In this document: piece by piece, positions 1 through 5,120 of the stretch
How the letters are laid out: the number at the start of each line of letters is the position of its first letter
How positions within the stretch are numbered: the stretch's first letter is position 1
Assembly: GCA_002306345.1 (NCBI GenBank)
Contig: DBRQ01000006.1
Span: 50,138-55,257, forward strand
Source: Candidatus Pacebacteria bacterium UBA1364
Lineage (GTDB): Bacteria; Patescibacteriota; Microgenomatia; UBA1400; PJMF01
Direction: 5' to 3'
DNA length: 5,120 bases
The notes under the pieces: model-generated
What the model was told of the DNA's origin: nothing
Databases searched by the model: none
The model's input: only the letters and a program-made list of their open reading frames with translations
Program-made: the position numbers and the translations under genes

Positions 1-414
1 CTTCTATGCGTCTCAATGGCTGTCTTGGCACTGATGCTTGTTAGCTCCATTTATAATGTCAATCTTATTTTTAACATTAGTATTTTTCCTTTATTAATTA
101 TTATTCTTTTAACTGAAAATTTCATGGAAACACAACTCTTGAGCAGTCAAAAAGAGGCGCTAGAAATTACTTTTGAAACCTTATTGATGGCTGTTTTATG
201 TTCGTTAATTCTCGGTTCAGAATCAATCCAAAAGTTTGTCATTTTAAGACCAGAATTGACTCTTTTTATGGTAGCTATCATTAATTTAGCTATTGGTAAA
301 TATACAGGCTTACGTATTTTAGAATATTTAAGATTTAAAAACTTATTTGACCAAGATGCCAAATTTAGCAAATTCAAGGACATCTCCTCTGACAATTCTC
401 AGGAAGAGGAATAA
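1..414 (+). CDS. 7TM membrane protein of the inactive-transglutaminase type, C-terminal part
   Basis: This is the 3' end of a gene that enters from the left edge. The frame is open from base 1, so the ATG at 16 is probably an internal Met. The visible 137 residues are very hydrophobic, with membrane segments near residues 1-17, 21-37, 53-72 and 85-100. A charged acidic tail follows, ending in DNSQEEE. The stretch with RPELTLFMVAIINLAIGKYT (83-102) followed by GLRILEYLRF resembles the conserved end of the 7-transmembrane domain that is usually fused to an inactive transglutaminase domain (7TM_transglut family). That family typically sits next to a RimK-like ligase, which is what follows here. 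The N-terminal transglutaminase-like half would lie outside the window and cannot be confirmed. In this family the protein is thought to be a membrane partner rather than an enzyme. The assignment rests on motif recall plus the diagnostic neighbour. Confidence 0.82.
   Translation, partial: LLCVSMAVLALMLVSSIYNVNLIFNISIFPLLIIILLTENFMETQLLSSQKEALEITFETLLMAVLCSLILGSESIQKFVILRPELTLFMVAIINLAIGKYTGLRILEYLRFKNLFDQDAKFSKFKDISSDNSQEEE
401..410 (+). promoter_or_regulatory. Ribosome binding site for the ATP-grasp ligase, inside the upstream gene
   Basis: The purine run AGGAAGAGGA lies within the last codons of the 7TM gene and ends 13 bases before the ATG at 424. The spacing is slightly long. Because the site is embedded in the upstream reading frame, translation of the two genes is probably coupled. 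Confidence 0.5.
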
Positions 415-423
415 AACCCAAAC

Positions 424-1713
424 ATGTCAATTAATAAAACCAAAGACCTCTTGGGAATTAATGCTCGTAATACCTTGTATTTAAGCCGTAGCTCAAAAAA
501 AGCCAAAGCGATTGTGCATTCTAAATACGCTACTAAAATTTTGCTGCGTGACAACAATATTGCCAATGCACAAATCTATGGGATTCTGGCCACTTCTGAA
601 GATATTGCCAACTTTGACTGGATGAATTTAACCAAAGACTTTGTCCTTAAACCCACCAATGGCTATGCTGGTGCCGGGGTAGTAGCTTTTCGTTCCAAAA
701 TTGGCGCAAATACCTGGGTAGATATGCTCGGCAATGAATGGGATTTGGCAGATATTAAATTGCACTGTGCCGACATTCTCTCTGGAGAGTACAGTATCCA
801 CGGCTTGAATCATAATGTGATTATTGAGGAAAGAATTCCTATTCATCCTAAATTATTAAAATATTCTTACAAAGGCACCCCTGACATTAGAGTAATTGTG
901 TTTAATAGCGTCCCTGTAATGGCCATGCTACGTTTACCAACTGAGGAATCTGGCGGACGCGCGAATGTAACTCAGGGAGCTATTGCTGTTGGCATCGATA
1001 TCGCTACGGGAATCACCACTTTTGCAGTAGCTCATAAAAACGAACCTATTCGTTATCTGCCTGGTACTAAAAAAAAATTGAACGGCATTGTCATTCCAGA
1101 ATGGGAAAAAATTTTAGAAACTGCCGTCGTTGCCAGTAATGTCGCCGAATTGAATTTTGCCGGCGTTGATCTTTTCATTCATAAAGAAAAAGGCCCCATG
1201 GTCGTTGAGCTCAATGCCGCACCTGGATTATCCATCCAAGCTGCCAATCGCGCCGGCTTGCGTCGTCGATTAGAAAGAGTAGAAGATTTAAATATTCAAA
1301 ATCCCAAACACGGTGTAAAAGTAGCCCAGGCACTTTTTGCCGAAGGTTTTGCATCCAAAATTAAAAATAAAGCAGAATTCCCTGTGGTTTCCCTACATGA
1401 AGAAATCCTAGTTTGGGGAGAGAATAAACAAAAAGTCGCCGCCATTGCTTTTTTAAATACCGGTCGTTTTAGCAGTGTCATCGCTAAAAAATTAGCTCAA
1501 GAATTAGGATTGATTAATGTTGACGATCTATTGTGGTTTCAAACCGAAAAAGAGGAGGGGAAAATGCCGGTGGTGGAGGTTAAGTTTAAAATTAAGGATC
1601 AGATAGTTAAAACAACCATGATTGTGAGCAAAAATTTAAATGGCAAGCAAAATCAGATTGAGATTGGACGCAAAGACCTGAAAAATTTTATTATTCGCTT
1701 CGATGAAGAGTAA
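424..1713 (+). CDS. RimK-type ATP-grasp ligase (alpha-L-glutamate ligase-like) fused to a C-terminal retropepsin-like domain
   Basis: This 429-residue protein has two parts. Residues 1-285 match the alpha-L-glutamate ligase-like branch of the RimK ATP-grasp enzymes. The opening LLGINARN (9-16) is typical. Next come an ATP-binding lysine and glycine loop, FVLKPTNGYAGAG (73-85, K76), and the hinge IIEERI (133-138). DIRVIVFNSVPVMAMLRLPT (154-173), GRANVTQGAIAVGID (178-192), and the metal-binding VVELNAAPGLSIQAANRAGL (260-279, E262 and N264) complete the fold. Such enzymes use ATP to form an amide bond between a carboxylate and an amino acid. Relatives usually end near here, but this one continues. 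Residues about 318-429 resemble the RimB-type retropepsin fold (older name: ATP-dependent zinc protease), with FLNTGRFSS (343-351) in place of the DTGA catalytic loop and IGRKDLKNFII (414-424) as the closing motif. The usual catalytic Asp is Asn345. The gene starts 9 bases after the upstream stop. The true acceptor and amino-acid donor are unknown, so glutamate ligation is a family label only. Confidence 0.9.
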   Translation: MSINKTKDLLGINARNTLYLSRSSKKAKAIVHSKYATKILLRDNNIANAQIYGILATSEDIANFDWMNLTKDFVLKPTNGYAGAGVVAFRSKIGANTWVDMLGNEWDLADIKLHCADILSGEYSIHGLNHNVIIEERIPIHPKLLKYSYKGTPDIRVIVFNSVPVMAMLRLPTEESGGRANVTQGAIAVGIDIATGITTFAVAHKNEPIRYLPGTKKKLNGIVIPEWEKILETAVVASNVAELNFAGVDLFIHKEKGPMVVELNAAPGLSIQAANRAGLRRRLERVEDLNIQNPKHGVKVAQALFAEGFASKIKNKAEFPVVSLHEEILVWGENKQKVAAIAFLNTGRFSSVIAKKLAQELGLINVDDLLWFQTEKEEGKMPVVEVKFKIKDQIVKTTMIVSKNLNGKQNQIEIGRKDLKNFIIRFDEE

Positions 1714-1715
1714 GG
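1712..1715 (+). promoter_or_regulatory. Weak ribosome binding site that favours the start at 1727
   Basis: AAGG overlaps the stop codon of the ligase gene and lies 11 bases before the ATG at 1727. The alternative ATG at 1703 has only T-rich sequence in front of it. This favours the downstream start, although the match is short. Confidence 0.35.
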
Positions 1716-1726
1716 TCACGCATTTT

Positions 1727-2692
1727 ATGCTCAAACTTATTGACTTAACTCCAACTAATTTAGCAAGTGAAAAAACCAAGTTTTTTGCAGCTAATTTTCA
1801 ATATAATCCGCAGTTTGTTTACGCAAAAGACATTAAAAAAGTAGAGTTAAGCAAATATGGTAAACCAAAATTACGCTATATATTTTTGGCTAAAAGAATA
1901 TTAAAAAAATATTTAAAAGAAAAAGATTTTATCAAACAAGAAGAAAATGACCAAGCTTTCCTTACTCAAGTCGAAATAAAAAATCTCGTTGAAAAGAGAC
2001 TACGAACTTATGATTTAAAAAATGAATACCAAATTGTTTTCGCAGAAGATTTTGTTAGTCGTTTTGCTGTCAATAACAGAATGAAATTGATCAAAATTCG
2101 TTTGCCAATCACCATTAATCAAAATGAAATCGTGGCAATTTTAAACCATGAAATCGATACCCACATAATAAGACAATTAAATTATGAGCAACAACCCTGG
2201 TTTCGGAAGAAAAAGGAAAATCATTTTAAAGCATATTTGCGTACCGAAGAAGGGCTAGCTGCAGTCAATGAACTCGTCACTAGTCAACATAAATTAGCTT
2301 ATAAATCAGCCATTAATTATTTAGCAGTTGATTTAGCTCTTAAAAAAGATTTTGTGAGCGTTTTCAATTTTATTTATCAAATTTGGCCAGACCCAGAAAG
2401 AGCTTGGACTTGGACTTTTAAGAAAAAAAGGGGCATAACTGATACAAATTGTGGCGGTGCTTTCACCAAAGATTTAGTTTATTTTGAAGGGCTGGTACAA
2501 GTACTTAATTACCTGAAAAAAAACGATTATGATCCAAGCGAACTTTATTACGGTAAATTGGATCTAAAAGACATTAATAAAGCGAAAAAATTAAATACCC
2601 AAAAGGCTTTAATTCTACCAGAAATTTTGACTAAAAATCCACAATTCTATAAGCAAGCTGTGCAAAAAATGATCAAGAATAATCTATTTTAA
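1727..2692 (+). CDS. DUF1704/MATCAP-like (QEGLA-type) zinc metallopeptidase
   Basis: This is a 321-residue cytoplasmic protein with no signal peptide or membrane segment. It belongs to the DUF1704 family, labelled in bacteria as flavohemoglobin expression-modulating QEGLA motif protein and related to the eukaryotic tubulin carboxypeptidase MATCAP. The zinc site is visible as LNHEIDTHIIRQLN (139-152), an HExxxH motif with H141, E142 and H146. It is followed by TEEGLAAVNE (173-182), which supplies the likely third ligand glutamate. The family motif GGAFTKDLVYFEGL (243-256) follows. By analogy with MATCAP it may remove C-terminal residues from a peptide or protein. Bacterial relatives often sit beside ATP-grasp ligases, as here, so it may trim what the ligase adds. 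The start at 1727 is preferred because AAGG precedes it. The in-frame ATG at 1703 would add eight residues and overlap the ligase gene by 11 bases. The 3' end overlaps the convergent gene by 20 bases. The gene is markedly Lys/Asn-rich and AT-rich. Confidence 0.87.
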   Translation: MLKLIDLTPTNLASEKTKFFAANFQYNPQFVYAKDIKKVELSKYGKPKLRYIFLAKRILKKYLKEKDFIKQEENDQAFLTQVEIKNLVEKRLRTYDLKNEYQIVFAEDFVSRFAVNNRMKLIKIRLPITINQNEIVAILNHEIDTHIIRQLNYEQQPWFRKKKENHFKAYLRTEEGLAAVNELVTSQHKLAYKSAINYLAVDLALKKDFVSVFNFIYQIWPDPERAWTWTFKKKRGITDTNCGGAFTKDLVYFEGLVQVLNYLKKNDYDPSELYYGKLDLKDINKAKKLNTQKALILPEILTKNPQFYKQAVQKMIKNNLF

Positions 2693-3932
2693 TAGCTTTT
2701 CTAACTTGCTTAAATAATTGAATGGCTAATTGGCGAGTCTTTAAACAATCTTTCTTTTGCACAAAAAAACTAACAATGCTTTTACCAGCAAATTGAGCTT
2801 GCTCAACCACGTCGCCAACTTTATATCGAATTTTCACATTACTAACAGCTGGATGAAGTCTTAAGAAGTCTAGGTTAAAACTTTTAATCATGCCTTTTTG
2901 CTCTGCAAAATATTCAATTACACCAACAGAGCATGTAGGTCGAGCAACCGTATCAATGGCTAATGCAGCAGCAGCTTTAAAAACTGAAAGATTGTAATCA
3001 TGACCGGTAGTTAAAAAAGTCATTTTTGCACGATTGCCCCCACTTCTTGGTGTAGCTTCAATCAACACACAACTGTCGTTTAACTCATTAAAAAATACTT
3101 CACTGTGACACACACAATTTCTGGCCCCAAGCGCCGCCAACGCTTTTTCTACTGTCGCATAAACCACTTTTTCTTGATCAACCGACAAAGTAGTAGGCAT
3201 CATTCTAATTGGCAAATACGAGTCATCTATGCCCAATTCATGTGCCATGACATATTCGCAAATGGGTGTGTGTGTAAAGCAACCGTTGGAAACAAAAGTA
3301 TCGACAGTTAATTCTCTACCATGTAACATTTCTTCAAGTAAAAACTGACATTCTTGTGTTTCATTCCCATAGCCTTTGACCGGACTAGAAACTATATAAC
3401 CGGCAGCCTTGCTTTTCAAAAACGCCAATTGAAGCAACAAATCCTGTTTTGATTTTACCTTAATGACAAAACTAGAATGCGAAGCTGAAGTTTTCTTCAA
3501 AACAAGGGGGAAAGTGTGTTTTGCCAGAAACTCATCTAATTCACTTAAATCATTAAGACAAATTCCATCAGCACAGGGCACTCCTGCTGCTAGCCATTTT
3601 CGCTTCATTAAATATTTATTACAAAAATTCCTAGAAGTCTGATAATCAATTCCTTTTAGACCGAGATATTGATTGATGGCTCCAACCAAACTGACATAAT
3701 TTTCAAATCGCGTAAAAACTGCATCGATTTTGTCACTCTGATCAATAGCCTGTTTAACTTCCTGCCAATCATAGATATCATTAACAATCAAAATTTGATG
3801 AAAAAAACCTTTATAAGCGTCTTTATATTTATCTGCACAAATCAGTAAGCTAATTTTAGCTCCTTTCTTTAAGGCTGATTGTACGTACATTTTATTTCCG
3901 GCAAAACCAACCATGAGAAAGTGCAATTGCAT
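2673..3932 (-). CDS. ATP-grasp domain protein, probable carboxylate-amine (amino acid) ligase
   Basis: This is a 419-residue ATP-grasp protein unrelated in detail to the RimK-type ligase next door. The N-terminus, MQLHFLMVGFAGNKMYVQSA (1-20), looks like the Rossmann-like pre-ATP-grasp domain. It is followed by the NKYLMKRKWLAAGVP segment (105-119), the ATP-binding strand FPLVLKKTSASHSS (141-154, with K146 or K147), and the acidic hinge LLEEMLHGRELTVD (198-211). HSEVFF (276-281) and the metal-binding motif VLIEATPRSGGNRAKM (289-304) complete the active site. This order fits the L-amino acid ligase/carbamoyl-phosphate-synthase-like group, which forms peptide or amide bonds through an acyl-phosphate. 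The position usually held by Asn in the ExNPR motif is Thr294. The exact substrate is unknown. The start is the first ATG, with AAGGA six bases upstream. The protein has 12 cysteines, against one each in the two genes to its left. It converges on the ligase operon, so it is not co-transcribed with it. Confidence 0.85.
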   Translation of the reverse strand: MQLHFLMVGFAGNKMYVQSALKKGAKISLLICADKYKDAYKGFFHQILIVNDIYDWQEVKQAIDQSDKIDAVFTRFENYVSLVGAINQYLGLKGIDYQTSRNFCNKYLMKRKWLAAGVPCADGICLNDLSELDEFLAKHTFPLVLKKTSASHSSFVIKVKSKQDLLLQLAFLKSKAAGYIVSSPVKGYGNETQECQFLLEEMLHGRELTVDTFVSNGCFTHTPICEYVMAHELGIDDSYLPIRMMPTTLSVDQEKVVYATVEKALAALGARNCVCHSEVFFNELNDSCVLIEATPRSGGNRAKMTFLTTGHDYNLSVFKAAAALAIDTVARPTCSVGVIEYFAEQKGMIKSFNLDFLRLHPAVSNVKIRYKVGDVVEQAQFAGKSIVSFFVQKKDCLKTRQLAIQLFKQVRKAIKIDYS

Positions 3933-3938
3933 TGTTTT

Positions 3939-3943
3939 TCCTT
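3939..3943 (-). promoter_or_regulatory. Ribosome binding site of the minus-strand ATP-grasp gene
   Basis: Read on the minus strand this is AAGGA, followed by six bases and then the ATG ending at 3930. It is the clearest Shine-Dalgarno match in the window and fixes the start of this gene. Confidence 0.7.
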
Positions 3944-3963
3944 TTATTTTGATTCGAGAAGGT

Positions 3964-3991
3964 ATTTTAATCTAATCTGTGTATGACACAA
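3964..3991 (-). promoter_or_regulatory. Candidate promoter for the minus-strand ATP-grasp gene
   Basis: On the minus strand a TAAAAT box (3969-3964, five of six to TATAAT) lies 16 bases after TTGTGT (3991-3986, three of six to TTGACA). It sits about 30 bases upstream of the start codon. The -10 is good and the -35 is poor, and AT-rich DNA yields such matches by chance. The gap is the only non-coding stretch before this gene, so some promoter may be expected here unless the gene is read through from its right-hand neighbour. Confidence 0.3.
3978..3990. repeat. Short palindrome TGTGT-ATG-ACACA in the promoter gap
   Basis: A perfect five-base inverted repeat with a three-base centre overlaps the candidate -35 box of the ATP-grasp gene. 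It could be an operator half-site pair. At this length it could also be chance, and no regulator gene is visible nearby. Confidence 0.25.
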
Positions 3992-4014
3992 TATACTAAA
4001 ATACATCACAAATA

Positions 4015-4044
4015 AGCTTGAAAGAGCTTGAAGCGTTTAGCTCT
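4015..4044 (-). terminator. Weak hairpin and direct repeat just after the membrane protein gene
   Basis: Downstream of the stop at 4049, AGAGCT and AGCTCT (4044-4039 and 4028-4023) can form a six-base-pair stem with a ten-base loop. Only a short T stretch follows on the minus strand, so it would be a poor intrinsic terminator. The same segment holds AGCTTGAA twice, at 4015-4022 and 4025-4032, exactly ten bases apart. Read-through into the ATP-grasp gene is therefore possible. Confidence 0.25.
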
Positions 4045-4048
4045 GATT

Positions 4049-5120
4049 CTAGATTTTTTTGATCTGCAAGGTAATTTCTTCTTCTTTTTGATTTAAACTA
4101 AGCACTTGACTTCCTATGACTAAATCATTTTTCACTAAAGCCACCCTTTTAGCAAAGACTGTTAAGATAGCGTTGCTGAAAGAATGCTTAATTACTTTAG
4201 ATTTTGAAAATGCAAATGGCATCACCATAGATCGCGCAATTTGTTTTTTTTGATCAAAAAAGGACAAAACTAAATTACCATTAAATTGCTGGCCACTAAG
4301 TAGTTGCACATGAACAATCAATCGACTGATTTTTTTCTTATTTAAAGAAATAAATAATTTATAAAGCGCTAAAGAGACATAAAGAATTAAAACAAAAGTG
4401 TTATATATGGACGGATAACGCAGAACAAAAACTAGAGTAAAAAATAAAGCAAGGGCTAAAAACCAGACCGGATAATCCAGCAGATAGAGAATAAAAATGC
4501 GCAATCGTTCCAAAAACGGTAATTTTTCTTGTCCAGCAGCCCGCAAAGTGGGCATTAAGATTGCTTGACCACCATAATTGGTGTCTATCATTTGTTTTTG
4601 ATAAAACTGCCAAAACTCTAATTGCGCTGGTTTTTCATCGCCAATGGGATAATAAAAATTATCATCCTTGACTTGCAAACACCACCGACCACTTTCTGGA
4701 TAAGCTAAATCATCAAAATTACCTTCTAAATTAGTAATGGCAAAATCCAAAACTTGGCCGCTTTCATCAAGTAATTCCACTTTGACCAAAGGACTAGCCA
4801 AAGTTTCTTTGTATTCAAAAACTAAATTTTTGCTGGCCTTAAAAAATGGTGCCATAAACAAAGTCAAAATCTTTTGCAAAAGAGATATGGAAAAACTCTG
4901 TATAAATTTACTAAGTAAAATCAGAAGAGATAAAAAGTAAAACAAAAGTAAAACAAGTAAAGGAAAGACCAGAGATAAATTTTGCCACAACTTAGAGCGT
5001 AAAAAAGTTTTAACGTAATTAGCGGTAGATTCTGGTAATAATTCAATTACTTTACCGCCAAACTCATGAATGATTTCTTTAGGGGGAATGATTGGAATAA
5101 TCCCCGTCGGAACAACTGAG
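4049..5120 (-). CDS. Multi-helix membrane protein with a regulatory-like beta-sandwich domain, 5' end outside the window
   Basis: The frame stays open from the stop at 4049 to the right edge, giving 356 visible residues without a true start. The TTG at 4990 is not a convincing start, because 43 in-frame codons precede it and include a proline-rich stretch, GIIPIIPPKE. Using visible numbering, a hydrophobic anchor covers about 48-75, with a second hydrophobic patch at about 80-93. A beta-rich domain at about 97-165 carries VKVELLDESGQVLDFAITNL (112-131), followed by EGNF, the pattern of carboxypeptidase-regulatory-like/Cna-B folds. NFYYPIGD (154-161) and the phrase GGQAILMPT (183-191) follow. 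Further membrane helices lie at about 207-233 and 239-257. A second beta-like segment, LIVHVQLLSGQQFNGNLVLS (267-286), leads to a charged end. Similar layouts are familiar in large surface proteins of Patescibacteria. No enzymatic motif is seen. Its role and any link to the ligase cluster are unknown. Confidence 0.72.
   Translation of the reverse strand, partial: SVVPTGIIPIIPPKEIIHEFGGKVIELLPESTANYVKTFLRSKLWQNLSLVFPLLVLLLFYFLSLLILLSKFIQSFSISLLQKILTLFMAPFFKASKNLVFEYKETLASPLVKVELLDESGQVLDFAITNLEGNFDDLAYPESGRWCLQVKDDNFYYPIGDEKPAQLEFWQFYQKQMIDTNYGGQAILMPTLRAAGQEKLPFLERLRIFILYLLDYPVWFLALALFFTLVFVLRYPSIYNTFVLILYVSLALYKLFISLNKKKISRLIVHVQLLSGQQFNGNLVLSFFDQKKQIARSMVMPFAFSKSKVIKHSFSNAILTVFAKRVALVKNDLVIGSQVLSLNQKEEEITLQIKKI

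Noticed and set aside
628..846. Minus-strand open frame opposite the RimK-type ligase
   Set aside because: It covers the conserved ATP-binding motifs on the other strand, so the ligase frame explains the sequence.
3105..3311. Plus-strand open frame opposite the minus-strand ATP-grasp gene
   Set aside because: It is antisense to the conserved catalytic part of a well supported ligase, with a low-complexity translation and no family resemblance.
4737..4940. Plus-strand open frame of 67 codons inside the right-hand membrane protein
   Set aside because: It lies wholly antisense to a longer frame with clear membrane-protein character. It has no recognisable domain and looks like a by-product of Lys/Phe-rich codons.
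4988..4990. TTG as the start codon of the right-hand membrane protein
   Set aside because: The frame continues upstream without a stop to the window edge, and no ribosome binding site precedes the TTG.
1..5120. Alternative genetic code with UGA read as an amino acid, as in some Patescibacteria
   Set aside because: No gene contains an in-frame UGA, and the minus-strand ATP-grasp gene ends with UGA at a sensible length, so the standard code suffices.
1..5120. tRNA or rRNA genes, CRISPR arrays, insertion sequences or attachment sites
   Set aside because: Reading both strands showed no cloverleaf-like segment, regularly spaced repeats, transposase motifs or long terminal inverted repeats. Nearly all bases are explained by coding regions.

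Overview
This is an AT-rich, densely coding window from an uncultured-type bacterium. It reads with the standard bacterial code: TAA, TGA and TAG all end frames, and no gene needs a reassigned codon. A weak clue to lineage is the right-hand membrane protein. Its layout (membrane anchor, one regulatory-like beta-sandwich, more helices) resembles membrane proteins common in Candidate Phyla Radiation (Patescibacteria) genomes. That placement is an inference from remembered family patterns, not from a marker gene.

Left half, plus strand (1-2692): three tightly packed genes form an apparent operon whose promoter lies left of the window. First is the 3' end of a 7-transmembrane protein of the kind usually fused to an inactive transglutaminase domain. 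Second is a RimK-type ATP-grasp ligase (alpha-L-glutamate ligase-like) carrying an extra C-terminal domain that looks like a RimB-type retropepsin, with the catalytic Asp changed to Asn. Third is a DUF1704/MATCAP-type metallopeptidase with an HExxxH motif and an EGLA motif. The gap or overlap between successive genes is under 15 bases.

Middle, minus strand (3932-2673): a second, unrelated ATP-grasp ligase runs towards the operon and overlaps its last gene tail-to-tail by 20 bases. It has its own ribosome binding site and a weak candidate promoter in the 116-base gap to its right.

Right, minus strand (5120-4049): a multi-helix membrane protein with an extracytoplasmic-type beta domain. It is cut by the window edge, because the frame stays open to the last base.

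Taken together, the first three genes, and possibly the fourth, look like a system that makes and trims an amide-linked peptide or amino-acid modification. The ligase would add the residue(s), the metallopeptidase would remove C-terminal residues, the retropepsin-like domain would bind or formerly cleave, and the 7TM protein would tie the system to the membrane. The substrate cannot be read from the sequence.
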